From Ehretia macrophylla (lineage: Eukaryota; Streptophyta; Magnoliopsida; Boraginales; Ehretiaceae), in assembly GCA_037974665.1 (NCBI GenBank), contig CM075780.1, forward strand, positions 7,315,768 to 7,379,767: a stretch of 64,000 nucleotides of DNA. Reading direction: 5' to 3'. Both the position numbers and the translations under genes were made by a program. The stretch's first letter is position 1; each line of letters begins with the position of its first letter. Shown here piece after piece: positions 47,536-59,097 of this stretch. Below the pieces are notes generated by a model that saw nothing but the letters and a program-made list of their open reading frames with translations, was not told the DNA's origin and searched no databases.

Positions 47536-48249
47536 TCTAGGGTAAGACAATTTTGCATTTCATAGAAGTTGGGCACACAAACCGAGGACGTGGGGTCTGT
47601 GACCAGGTTTCTGTCACTCTAGTGCCCATAACTTTTGATCCGTAAGGAGTTATGCGGCACACAACATACCGTTGGAAAGATCTCCAAGAGCTTTACGACG
47701 GGGGCAATAATCCTACTCAGCTGCGCCTGTTTTGGCTACCCAAAATTGAACATTTTCATCCGTTTCGGGTTGCATTTCTTCTTTTTGCACTATTTTTTAG
47801 GCCCGTGTCATTGGTCGTGAGCCGCGAAAAGGACGACAACCTAACTCGCGAAACTTTGGAGGGCCCTACAATGTGTCGATATCACGTCTTGCGGTGATGT
47901 TGCGTTGTTGAAGCAGATGGGCTGTCGATAAACCCAATGGGCCTTTTGAATGGGTCATCTCTCCTGGCTAGGGCTGTGAACCATCAACACATTAGGGCTT
48001 TGCACCATCAACATGACTGGTGCAATCATACCAGTACTAATGCACCAGATCCCATCAAAACGCTGAAGTTAAGCGTGCTTGGGCGAGAGTAGTACTCGGA
48101 TGGGTGACCTCCTGGGAAATCCTCGTGTTGCACCCTCTTTTTCCCTTTTTTTCCCCGTTTAGCCTTGGCAAGTTGCTTTATCCCTCACATTTATATTCTT
48201 GAGTCCCACGACAACTTGGGCAAGACAACTTCGCATCGTGTAGAGGCTG
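47536..48249 (+). repeat. 5S rDNA between the chain and the inverted LTR
   Basis: 482 bp of spacer complete the unit interrupted at 11359; then come one 5S gene and 114 bp of the next spacer, broken off after GTAGAGGCTG. The spacer inverted repeat CATAACT...AGTTATG is at 47627-47654. Confidence 0.95.
48018..48135 (+). rRNA. 5S rRNA gene copy 8, with CCTCC box C
   Basis: 118 bp. The only copy here with the usual plant GGGTGACCTCCTGGGAA in box C; every other copy differs at this place. Other sites have drifted (TGGTGCAATC, CATCAAAACGCTG, ACTCGGATGG). Confidence 0.95.
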
Positions 48250-51200
48250 TGTCACGCCTCAACCCGACCTTTAGAGGCTAGACTAGGGTGTGATCTAATC
48301 ATTCTCGTTATTTTACGACTATAACCGATTGATAAAGATTAAAGCTTATCCGTTAGACTAGAACTCCAAAAGTTTTTTCGGAAAGCCGACAACATAACAG
48401 TTGTATTTAGGACCTTTTAGTTTGACCTAATTTTTAAACGCCTCAATTGTTCTAATCATTAATCCAATTCCATTAAGGATTCCTATTTGGTCATCAATCG
48501 ATATGCCTGCTAGTCTATCTCGAAGGTCTTGTTTGATTAATAAGCCTAGCACGATGACTATATCCTGTTTACTTGTCAATTCCTATGGTGCAAGTACCTG
48601 TTGGTCTTTAGCTTACTATTGAGCACCTAGGTGAAATTAGATAGAGTTACATCATTTGATTCTTCACCTAGTGATTGAGTTGCCTATAATAGTTGCTAAA
48701 TCAAAATAGTGAAAGTAACCACAAGATAGAGTGTTCGTCTAGTTATAATCAGTACAAGCCAAAATTAGACCCCAAATTACAACGGGGGTCTTTTACAACA
48801 ACAATAACATAGGTAGTCTTCAAAGCATACATATCGTTCACAAAACAGCCACAATCAGGCAAGGCACATAAGGCATGCAATCATTCCAAGGAATCATCAA
48901 CATGCACATTTTCCTCGGGTACCTATTCCAGATCTTCTTCACCTGTGATGATAAAAGAGGGTGAGTCCTTACAAACTCAGTGAGAGGGAACAAGAGATAA
49001 CATTTTGAAACTCTTTTCCGGTTAATCTTATGAAAACCCCTTTTTGAAAGCATGTCACGTATACAAATAATAAAGTACGCAAAGTATAAGACTCACATTG
49101 AACAATAGATACAATTACCAATCATTTCAAGGATATGGTGAGCTTTTGTTCTCAAGTTCAATCGGTGAGCATTTGTTCTTAATATCATTTTCGATAACAA
49201 TTGTTGCGGCCGACTTCAATCATCCACTTATCATTCCAAATGGGTGTACTCTGGATGTACCCCGAAATCCTACAACCCAGCTCTCTGAGGGTGGAATGCC
49301 AAGCGAGAGAGGGAATTGGACCATGGTAGTCACGGGAGCACCAGTAAGCCCTATACCGCCCGGTGTTCGTGAAACGCTACCATGCCACAATGAAAGGTTG
49401 CAACCTTATATGCAATGCACAATTATTCCATTTAATGATTCATATTAGGAGGACAATAAAGTAGGTTGCCTCCGAGCAATTTCAAGATCACATATTGACA
49501 AGTAAACGAACGAGGCATGCTTGACATGTAATTTCACTTTGTAGAACACTTAGGGTTATATGAACATTAAACGGGCAGTCAAGTAACACAAATAAATCAA
49601 GTCATATAACTCATTTTTGGGTTCACATATCAAATGTTCATATTATACAAGCATGCTATGACACTTACACAAAATCGGGTGCAAGATTAGTTCACTTATC
49701 AACACGCAATCATAGGGAATCATATTTAGAGCTACAAGGACAATTACGGGCAGCCTATTAACCACACAATGGAACACATTTAACCATAGGATCATCTCTT
49801 AGCAAGTAGTCATAAGCGATAGGGCCTCAATTCCGTGCTTACACATGCGATTAAGCAACCATTCATCGATTAATGAACTCAAGACATGCATCAACCAAAT
49901 TAAGTAACCTCAACCAACCACAACAGCCCACACAACTTATAAGTTCCACAATTCCAAGCATTCAATACCTCAAGCAAGGTCACAACATGTTTCAAAGCAT
50001 ATTACTAAGCAAAACTTTACTGCAATGGTCTGTTTTTCCACATTTAATTAGCCAAGAAAATAGTCTCCAATTTCAGTGAACTAAATTTCAATTTGAAGCT
50101 TAATGAGTGCTTTAAATCTAGGAATAAACCTCGCAGCATTTGGAGTTCGGACTTAGGAGTTATGGCCAAAACCGTGAGACTACGCAAAATTGTCCAGATT
50201 CATACACATCTCAATATTTGCCATTTTTGAGGCCTTTAAACTCAAATATGTTCAGAACTGACCAATCTAGTTACCTACCAAATTTCATGAATTTTTGACA
50301 TCGTTTACTAGGCAAAAACTATTTCGTTCCACAAGGTCAGAAAGCTGCCAGAAACCTACTTCTTATTTCCAAGTTTTCCAGATTTAGACACCTTTCGATA
50401 TTTGGCCATTTTGGAGGTCTCAGTATCAAAATTGGCCTTGGCCTATTTCTACAAAAAAATGTTCATAACTGAAAAATCTAGTGACCTACCAATTTTTATA
50501 CATTTTTATCAATGTTTTCTAAGCCAAAAGCACTTCGTTCTACAAGGTCAATAATCTACCAGCAAAAATGTGTTTACATATCTTCAAGTTTCTAGCCATT
50601 ATCAAGCCTTGCATGAGTAGATAGGCTCATAAACACACATATACATTAACTACAGAGGTAAATATAGCCATATGAGAGCATGCATGTAAGTTTTGAAAGC
50701 TTTTAAAAGAGTTTAACCCTTACCTTAGCCTATTAATGGATGAAAATGCAAGATTGCACTTGAAAACGCACTTCTTTCCTTGCTTTGGCCGAGAGGTATC
50801 TTGATTTCCCTTAAATCCTAGCTTAGTTAGCTTGTGTAGGAGGTGTGCATGTGTGTGAAACCAAAAGACAAGGAAGAAAACTATCAAAACTTACCTTACG
50901 CCGAAAATGAAGAGTTTTGTGAGCTTGTGTGAATTTCTTGCTATGTTGCTTGCTTTTACTTGCTTTGGCTGAAGCTTGAGTAGTCTAGAGAGCTTGTTAG
51001 AAGTCTTTGGAGCTCATGAGAATGCAAAGGCCGAAAATGAGAGAGGAAGAGAGAGTTTGTGAGGGAATTAATGAAGTTGAGTGTTGGTTTGAGTATATGT
51101 TGGTGTGTGTTGGCCTTAGGGTCTTGCAAAAACTGAATTTTCTTTTGTCATTGTGCATTCTTAAAGTGTGAGGAAGCATGGGGTGAGAAGGCCGAGCATG

Positions 51201-51754
51201 AGAGAGAATGAAGGCTTAGATGTTAGCAAAACGTTGCATAAATGTAAGGAAAAGTATAGGCATATTATAATGATTTGTCATAGATGTGTAAGAGAATGTT
51301 TTTAGTCTTTGAAGATTTGAATTTCAGCCTAGAGTGGCCAGCTATGGCATGGTGCAAATCTGAATTTTTGTTATGTTTTAAGCTTATTTTATTGTAGGTT
51401 GATTGCGGTATTTGAGGTGCATGAGTTTTAGAATAGAATAAAGAATGTTTAGTGTCTAGTGCTTTTGTATTTAAGTGAATTGACTTAGGATTAAATAATA
51501 ATTAGTGGTGTTTGTAGGATTATTTTATAGTCTAGTGCTTTGTGTAGGATTCTTTATTGATTAGTGTGCAGGAACATTTTTTTAGTTCTAAGGCATGCAC
51601 TACGAGGTCAGGCACGAACTATGAGACAAATGCACATATTCCAAGTAAATGCACGCAACCCTAACTGAATGCACGTAAATCAAGACACGACTCTTAAACC
51701 TAGGTTAAGGCACACAGTTCAAGGTTAGTGCACGAATATCAAGGTATTGCATGT
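48250..51754 (-). mobile_element. Inverted solo LTR, truncated at its 5' end
   Basis: The plus strand starts TGTCACGCCTCAACCCGAC, the reverse complement of an LTR 3' end, and shows LTR landmarks in reverse: the CTGGTG/CACCGG hairpin (about 49331-49365), a 63-nt frame at 48881-48943 (here with an internal TAG), and the LTR-start motif region to about 51750. It stops short of the TGTGAGGCC terminus. No interior, PBS or polypurine tract is attached and no target duplication is visible. The flanking 5S unit is short (232 + 72 bp instead of ~680), so about 375 bp were lost. Confidence 0.87.
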
Positions 51755-51826
51755 TTAAATGGGCCGTCTCTCTTGGCTGGGGCTGTGAACCGTCAACACA
51801 TAAGGGCTTTGCACCATCAACTTGAC

Positions 51827-51944
51827 GGGTGTGATCATACCAGCACTAATGCATCGGATCCCATCGAAACTCCGAAGTTAAGCGTACTTGGGCTAGGGTA
51901 GTACCAGCATGGGTGACCCCTTGGGAAGTCCTCGTGTTGCACCC
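51827..51944 (+). rRNA. 5S rRNA gene copy 9, diverged
   Basis: 118 bp; the start is close to consensus. Box A/intermediate region is altered (GCGTACTTGGGCTAGGGTAG) and box C reads CAGCATGGGTGACCCCTTGGG. Confidence 0.94.
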
Positions 51945-52507
51945 CCTTTTTCTCTTTTTTTTGTGCCTCGTTTGCCTTGCCAAGATGCTTTATCGCTCAC
52001 ATTTATATTCTCGTGTCCCACGACATCTTGGGCAAGACAACTTCGCATCGCGTAGAGGTTGGGCATGCAAACCGAAGACGTGGGGCCTGTGACCAGGTCT
52101 CTGTCGTTACGGTGCCTATAACTTTTGATATGTAAGGAGTTATGTGGCATACAACATACCGTTGGAAAGCTCTTTGGGAGCTCTATGACAGGAGCATCAA
52201 GCCTGCTTGACTGCGCCTATTTTTTGTACCCAAAATTGAACATTTTCATCAGTTTTAGGCCACTTTTCTTCTTTTTGCACTGTTTTTTAGGCCCTTGTCA
52301 TTCGTCATGAGCCGTGAAAAAGACTAGAACCTAACTCGTAAAACATTGAAGGGATCTACAATGCATCGATATCATGTCTTGCGACCATGTTGTGTCATTA
52401 AAGCAAATGGGCTGTCGATAAGCCCAATAGGCCTTTTGAATGGGTCGACTCTCTTGGCTGGGCTTGTGAATCGTCAACACATAAGGGATTTGCACAATCA
52501 ACATGAC

Positions 52508-52625
52508 GAGTGCGATCATACCTGCACTATTGCATCGGATCCCATCAGCACTCTGAAGTTAAGCGTGCTTGGGCGAGAGTAGTATTAGGATCACTGACCA
52601 CTAGGGAATTCCTCGTGTTGTACCC
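52508..52625 (+). rRNA. 5S rRNA gene copy 10, variant class with GGGAATTCC
   Basis: 118 bp. Carries GTATTAGGATC and GGGAATTCC (an EcoRI site), shared with copies 14, 18 and 19. Box C is disrupted (ATCACTGACCACTAGGG). Probably not functional. Confidence 0.93.
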
Positions 52626-53185
52626 CCTTTTCATTTTTTTTTTGCCCCGTTTAGCCTTGCCAAGATGATTTATCCTTCACATTTATATTCTTGAGTCCCA
52701 CGACATCTTGGGCAAGGCAACTTCGCATCGCGCAGAAACTGGGCATGCAAACCGAGGACTTGTGACCGGTGACCAGGTCTCTATCGCTCTGGTGCCCATA
52801 ACTTTTGATCCGTAAGGAGTTATGTGGTGCACAACATACCGTTGGAAGCTCTCCCAGAGCGCTACAGAGGAGGTAGCAAGCTTGCTCAGCTGAGCCTATT
52901 TTTCAAACCCAGAATCTAACGTTTTCATCAGTTTTGGGCTATAGTTCTTACTTTTACGATATTTTTTGGCCCATGTCATTCGTCGCGAGTCGCGAAAAGG
53001 ACGAGAACCCAACTCGCAAAACATTGGAGGGCTCTACAAGGCATCGATATCACGTATTGCGGTGATGCTGTGTTGTTGAAGCAGATGGGTTGTCGATAAG
53101 CCCAATGGGCCTTTTTAATGCGTCGTCTCTCTTAGCTTGGGCTATGAACCATCAACACATAAGGGCTTTGCACCATTAGCTTGAT

Positions 53186-53303
53186 GGGTGCAATCAAACC
53201 AGCACTAATGCACCGGATCCCATCAGAACTCTGAAGTTAAGTGTGCTTGGGCGAGAGTAGTACTAGGATGAGTGACTCATTGGGAAGTTCTCGTGTTGCA
53301 CCC
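53186..53303 (+). rRNA. 5S rRNA gene copy 11, diverged
   Basis: 118 bp. Good through the first 70 bases; box C reads GGATGAGTGACTCATTGGG. Confidence 0.94.
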
Positions 53304-53837
53304 CCCTTTTCATTTTTTCCCCCGTTTAGCCTTGCCAAGATGCTTTATCCCTCACATTTATATTCTCGAGTCCCACGGCATCTTGAGCAAGACAACTTCA
53401 CATCGCGTAGAGGCTGGGCATGCAAATCGAGGACGCGGGGCTTGTGACTAGGTCTCTGTCGCTCTGGTGCCTATAACTTTTGAGCCATAAGGAGTTATGT
53501 GGCGCTAAACCTACAGTTAGAAAGTTCTCTAGGAGCGCTACAATAGGGGCAGCAAGCATGCTTGGCTGCGCCTATTTTTCAAACCCAAAATCTAACATTT
53601 TCATCAGTTTCGGGCAACTTTTCTTCTTTTTATGATGCTTTTTAGGCCAGTGTTGTTCGTCCTGAGCTGCAAAAAGAACGAGAACCCAACTCGCAAAACA
53701 TTAGAGGGCTCTACAACACGTCGATATCACATCTTGCGGTGATGTAGCGTTGTTGAAGCAGATGGGCTATCAATAAGCCCAATTGGCCTTTTGAATGGGT
53801 CGTCTCTCTTGGTTGGGCCTGTGAATTGTCAACACAT

Positions 53838-53945
53838 ATACCAGTACTAATACACCGGATCTTATCAGAACTCCGAAGTTAAGCGTGCTTGGGCGAGAAT
53901 AGTACTAGAATGGGTGACCCCCTTGGAAGTCCTCGTGTTGTACCC
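53838..53945 (+). pseudogene. 5S rRNA gene copy 12, first 10 bases and promoter deleted
   Basis: A deletion of about 35 bp joins the upstream CAACACATA directly to ATACCAG (5S nucleotide 11), removing the start site and its -1 to -25 region. The internal boxes remain. The unit is correspondingly short (642 bp). Confidence 0.93.
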
Positions 53946-54502
53946 CCCTTTTTACTTTTTTTGCCCCGTTTAGCCTTGCCAAGATGCTTTATCCCTCACA
54001 TTTATATTGTCGAGTCCCACGGCATCTTGGGCAAGACAACTTCGCATCACGTAGAAGCTAGGCACGCAAACTGAGGATGTGGGGCCTGTGACTAGGTCTT
54101 CGTCGCTCCGGTGCCCATAACTTTTGATCCGTAAGGAGTTATGCGGTGCACAACATATCGTTGCAAAGCTCTCCGGGAGATCTACGATGGGAGCATACAG
54201 CTTGCTCACTGCGCCTATTTCGTAACCCAAAATTGAACGTTTTCATCAGTTTCGGGGCACTTTTATTCTTTTTGCACTGATTTTTAGGCCCGTGTCATTC
54301 GTCGTGAGCCGCGAAAAGGACGAGAACCCAACTCGCAGAATTGGGGGCCTCTACAACGCATCGATATCACATCTTGCGGTGATGCAACATTGTTGAAACA
54401 GATGGGCTGTCGATAAGCCAAATAGGCCTTTTGAATGGGTTGTCGCTTTTGGCTGGGGATGTGAACCATCAACACTTAAGGGCTTTGCACCATCAACTTG
54501 AC

Positions 54503-54620
54503 CGGTGCGATCATACCAGCACTAATGCATCGGATCCCATCAGAACTCTGAAGTTAAGCGTGCTTGGGCGAGAGTAGTACAAGGATGGGTGACCCCCTGG
54601 GAAGTCCTCGTGTTACACCC
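54503..54620 (+). rRNA. 5S rRNA gene copy 13, near consensus
   Basis: 118 bp with about five departures from the array consensus (CGGTGCGATC start, GCATCGG, CTCTGAAG, GTACAAGG, TTACACCC). Boxes A and C are essentially intact, among the best candidates for transcription here. Confidence 0.95.
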
Positions 54621-55181
54621 CCTTTTTTCCTTTTTTTGTGCCCCGTTAGCCTTGCCATGATGCTTTATCCCTCACATTTATATTCTCGAGTCCCACGACA
54701 TCTTGGGCAAGACAACTTTGCATTACATAGAGGCTGGGCACGCAAACTGAGGACTGGGGCCTGTAACCAGGTTTCAGTCGCTCCGGTGCCCATAACTTTT
54801 CATCCGTAAGAAGTTATGCGGCGCACAGCATACCATTGGAAAGCTCTTTGGGAGCTCTACGACGTGGGCAATAAGCTTGCTCAGCTGTGCCTATTTTTGG
54901 TACCCAAAATCGAACGTTTTCATCAATTTTGGACCACTTTTCTTCTTTTTGCACTGGTTTTTAGGCCTGTGTTGTTCGTCGTCAGCCTCGAAAAGGACGA
55001 TAATGCAACTTGCGGAACATTGGAGGGCTTTACAATGCATCGATATCACGTCTTCCGGTGATGCTGCGTTGTTGAAGCAGATGGGCGGTTGATGAGCCCA
55101 ATAGGCCTTTTGAATGGGTCGTCTTTCTTGGCTGGGGCTGTGAACCGTCAACACATATGGGCTTTGCACCATCAACATGAC

Positions 55182-55299
55182 GGGTGCGATCATACCAGCA
55201 CTAATGCACTGGATCCCATCAGCACTCAGTAGTTAAGCGTGCTTCGGCGAGAGTAGTATTAGGATCGGTGACCCCCTGGGAATTCCTCGTGTTACATCC
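55182..55299 (+). rRNA. 5S rRNA gene copy 14, variant class with GGGAATTCC
   Basis: 118 bp. Perfect first 28 bases; then CAGCACTCAGTAG, GTATTAGGATCGGTGA and GGGAATTCC, the variant class of copies 10, 18 and 19. Confidence 0.95.
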
Positions 55300-55860
55300 C
55301 TTTTTCATTTTTTTTGCCTCGATTAGCAATTGCCAAGATGCTTTATCCCTCACATTTATATTCTTGAGTCCCACGGCATCTTAGGAAAGGCAACTTCGTA
55401 TCGCGTAGAAGTTTGACAGGTAAACCGAGGACGTGGGGCCGGTGACCAGTTCTCCGTCGCTCTGGTGCCCATAACTTTTGATCCGTAAGGAGTTATATGG
55501 CGCACAGCATACCGTTGGAAAGCTCTCAAGCAGCGCTACAGTAGGGGCAGCAAGCCTAATCGACTGCGCCTATTTTTCCAACCCAAAATATAACGTTTTC
55601 ATCAGTTTCAGGCTAATTTTCTTCTTTTTACGATCTTTTTTAGGCCCGTGTCGTTCGTCATGAGCCGCGAAAAGGAAGAGAAGCCAACTCGCGAAACATT
55701 GGAGGGCTCTACAATGCGTCGATATCACGTTTCATGGTGATGCTGCGTTGTTGAAACAGATAAGTTGTCGATAAGCCTAATGAGCCTTTTTAATCGGTCG
55801 TCTCGGTTGGCTGGGGCTGTGAACCGTCAACACATAAGGGCTTTGCACTATCAACTTGAT

Positions 55861-55978
55861 GGGTGCGATCATACCAGCACTAATGTACCGGATCCTATAA
55901 GAACTCCGAAGTTAAGCGTGCTTGGACGAGAGTAGCACTAGGATGGGTGACCCCCTGGGAAGTCCTCGTGTTGCACCA
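55861..55978 (+). rRNA. 5S rRNA gene copy 15, near consensus
   Basis: 118 bp, about six departures (AATGTACC, CCTATAAG, TTGGACG, AGCACTAGG, final CACCA). Box C GGATGGGTGACCCCCTGGGA matches the array consensus. Confidence 0.96.
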
Positions 55979-56539
55979 CCTTTTCAATATTTTTTGCCCC
56001 GTTTAGCATTGCCAAGATGCTTTATCCCTCACATTTATATTCTCGAGTCCCATGGCATCTTGGGAAAGGCAACTTCGCATTGCGTAAAGGCTGGGCACGC
56101 AAACAGAGGACGCGGGGCTTGTGACAAGGTCTCTGTCGCTCTGGTGCCCATAAATTTTGATCCATAAGGAGTTATGTGGCGCATAGTATACCGTTGAAAA
56201 GCTCTCCAGGAGCGCTACAGTGGGAACCGCATGCCTGCTCGGCTGCGCCTATTTTTCAAACCCAAAATCCAACATTTTCATCAGTTTTAGGCCACTTTTC
56301 TTCTTTTTACGATGTTTTTTCGGCCTGTGTCGTTCGTCGTGAGCTGCGAAAAGGATGAGAACCCAACTCGTGAAACATTGGAGGGCTCTACAATGTGTCG
56401 ATATCACGTCTTACGGTGATGCAGCGTTGTTGAAGCAGATGGGTGGTCGATAAGCCCAATGGGCCTTTTGAATGGGTCGTCTCTCTTGGCTGGGGTTGTG
56501 AACCGTCAACACATAAGGGCTTTGCACCATCAACTTGAT

Positions 56540-56657
56540 GGGTGTGATCATACCAGCACTAATGCACCGGATCCTATTAGAACTCTGAAGTTAAGCGTGC
56601 TTGGGTGAGAGTAGTACTAGGGTGGGTGACCCCCTGGGAAGTCCTCGTGTTGCACCC
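56540..56657 (+). rRNA. 5S rRNA gene copy 16, near consensus
   Basis: 118 bp, about six departures, mostly transitions (GGGTGTGATC, CCTATTAG, CTCTGAAG, TTGGGTGAG, AGGGTGGG). A possible functional copy. Confidence 0.96.
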
Positions 56658-57204
56658 CATTTTTTATTTTTTTGTCCTGTTTAGCCTTGCCAAGTTGCTT
56701 TATCCCTCACATTTATATTCTCAAGTCCTATGGCATCTTGGGGAAGACAACTTCACATCGCATAGAGGCTGGGCACGTAAACCAAGGACATGGGGTCTGT
56801 GACCAGGTTTTCGGTGCTCTGATGTCTATAACTTTTGATCTGTAAGGAGTTATGTGGCACATATCTTACCGTTGGATAGCTCTCTAGGAGTTCTACGACG
56901 GGGGCATCAAGCATGCTAGGTTGTGCCTATTTTTGGTACCCAAAATCAAACATTTTCATCAGTTTCGGGCCACTTTTCTTCTTTTTGCGTTGTTTTTTAG
57001 GCCTGTGTCATTCGTCGTGAGCCGCGAAAAGGATGACAACCCAACTTGCGGAACATTGGGGGCCTCTACAACGCGTCGATATCATGTCTTGCAGTGATGT
57101 TGCGTTGTTGAAGCAGATGGGCTGTCGATAAGCCCAATGGGCCGTCTCTCTTGGCTAGGGCTGTGAACCGACAACACATAAGGGCTTTGCACCATCAACA
57201 TGAC

Positions 57205-57321
57205 GGGTTTGATCATACCAGTACTAATGCACCGAATCCCATCAAAACTCCGAAGTTAAGCGTGCTTCGGCGAGAGTAGTATTTAGATGGTGACCCACTC
57301 GAAAGTCCGCGTGTTGCACCC
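57205..57321 (+). rRNA. 5S rRNA gene copy 17, diverged (117 bp)
   Basis: One base short in box C (ATTTAGATGGTGACCCACTCG), with GGGTTTGATC at the start. Probably inactive. Confidence 0.94.
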
Positions 57322-57882
57322 CACTTTTCTTTTTTTTTTACCCCGTTTAGCCTTGCCAAGTTGCTTTATCCCTCACATTTATATTCTTGAGTCCCACGGC
57401 ATCTTGGGCAAGACAACTTCGCAACGTGTAGAGGCTGGGCACGCAAACCGAGGAGGTGGGTTTGTGACCAGGTTTCAGTCGCTCTGTTGCCTATAACTTT
57501 TGATCCGTAAGGAGTTATACGGCGTATAGCATACCATTGGAAAGCTCTTCGGGAGCTCTACGACGGGAGCAATAAGTATGCTCAGCTACGCCTATTTTCA
57601 ATTCCCAAAATTGAACTTTTTCATCAGTTTCAAACCACTTTTCTTTTATATGTGCTATTTTTTAGGCTCGTGTCGTTCATCGTTAGCCGTGAAAAGGACG
57701 AGAACGTAACTCACAAAATATTGGAGGGCTCTACAATGCGTTGATATCACGTCTTGCGGTGATGCTGCGTTGTTGAAGCATATGGGCGATCGATAAGCCC
57801 AATAGGCCTTTTGAATGGACCATCTCTCTTGGCTGAGGCTATGAACCATCAGCACATAAGGGCTTTGCCCCATCAACATGAC

Positions 57883-58000
57883 AGGTGCGATCATACCAAT
57901 ACGAATGCACCGGATCCCATCAGAACTCCAAAGTTAAGCGTACTTGGGCGAGAGTAGTATTAGGATCGGTGACCCCCTGGGAATTCCTCGTGTTGCACCC
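57883..58000 (+). rRNA. 5S rRNA gene copy 18, variant class with GGGAATTCC
   Basis: 118 bp. Carries CCAATACGAATGC, GTATTAGGATCGGTGA and GGGAATTCC; the first motif is shared with copy 19, the others with 14 and largely with 10 and 19. Confidence 0.95.
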
Positions 58001-58557
58001 CACTTTTTTTTTTTTACCTCGTTTAGCCTTGCCAAGTTGCTTTATCCCTCACATTTATATTCTCGAGTACCACGGCATCTTGGGCAAGATAACTTCGCAA
58101 TGCGTAGAGGCTGGGCATGCAAACCGAGGAGGTGGGTCTGTGACTAGGTTTCAGTCACTCCGATGCCTATAACTTTTGATCCGTAAGGAGTTATACGGCG
58201 TACAGCATACCGTTCGAAAGATCTCCGGGAGCTCTACGACGGGGGCAATAAGCCTGCTCTGCTAGCCTATTTTCAATTCCCAAAATTGAACATTTTCATC
58301 AGTTTCAGACCACTTTTCTTCTATTTGCATTAGTTTTTAGGCCCGTGTCGTTCGTCGTCAGTCGCGAAAAGGACGAGAAAGCAACTCGTGGAATATTGGT
58401 AGGCTCTACAATGCGTTGATATCACGTCTTGTAGTGATGCTGCGTTGTTGAAGCAGATGGGCTATCGATAAGCCCAATAGGCCTTTTGAATGGACCGTCT
58501 CTCTTGGCTGGGGCTGTGAACCGTCAGCACATAAGGGCTTTGCCCTATCAACATAAC

Positions 58558-58675
58558 GAGTGTGATCATACCAATACGAATGCACCGAATCCCATCAGAA
58601 CTCCAAAGTTAAACATACTTGGGTGAGAGTAGTATTAGGAACGGTGACCCTTTGGGAATTTCTCGTGTTGCACCC
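58558..58675 (+). rRNA. 5S rRNA gene copy 19, variant class, decayed
   Basis: 118 bp. Like copy 18 but with further C-to-T and G-to-A changes (TTAAACATACTTGGGTG, GGGAATTTCTCG). Last gene before the right-hand element. Confidence 0.94.
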
Positions 58676-59097
58676 CCTTTTCATTTTTTTTGCCCCGTTT
58701 AGCCTTGCCAAGATGCTTTATCCCTCACATTTATAATCTTGAGTCCCACGGCATCTTGGGCAAGACAACTTCGCATCGCATAGAAGCTGGGCACGTAAAC
58801 TGAGGACGTAGGGCCGGCTACAAGGTCTCCGTCGCTCTGGTGCCTATAACTTTTGATCCGTAAGGAGTTACACGGCGCGCAACATACCGCTAGAAAGCTC
58901 TCTAGGAGCGCTATAGTGGGGGCAGTATGCTTGCTCGGCTGCGCCTATTTTTCGACCCAAACTTTGATGTTTTCATCAGTTTTAGGCCATTTTTCTTTTG
59001 TTTACAATGTTTTTTAGGCTCGTGTCATTCTTTGTGAGCCGTGAAAAGGAGGAGAACCCAACTCGAGAAGCATTGGAGGGCTCTACAATGCGTCGAT

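Larger units (their letters stand above)
51755..59097 (+). repeat. Right 5S rDNA array (about 680-bp units)
   Basis: Ten full-length 5S genes and one truncated copy, same orientation and spacer organisation as the left array. Unit lengths are 642-681 bp. Small deletions occur near 53838 (gene start) and 57140 (spacer). Spacers hold no other genes. The last unit ends after GCGTCGAT at 59097, where a retroelement fragment begins. Confidence 0.95.

Noticed and set aside
6466..58172. Many short frames beginning MGESSTRMGDPLGSP-like or MIRKELCGAQHTVGKL-like
   Set aside because: They are translations of the 5S gene and its spacer. They recur because the units recur, vary freely by frameshift and have no independent support.
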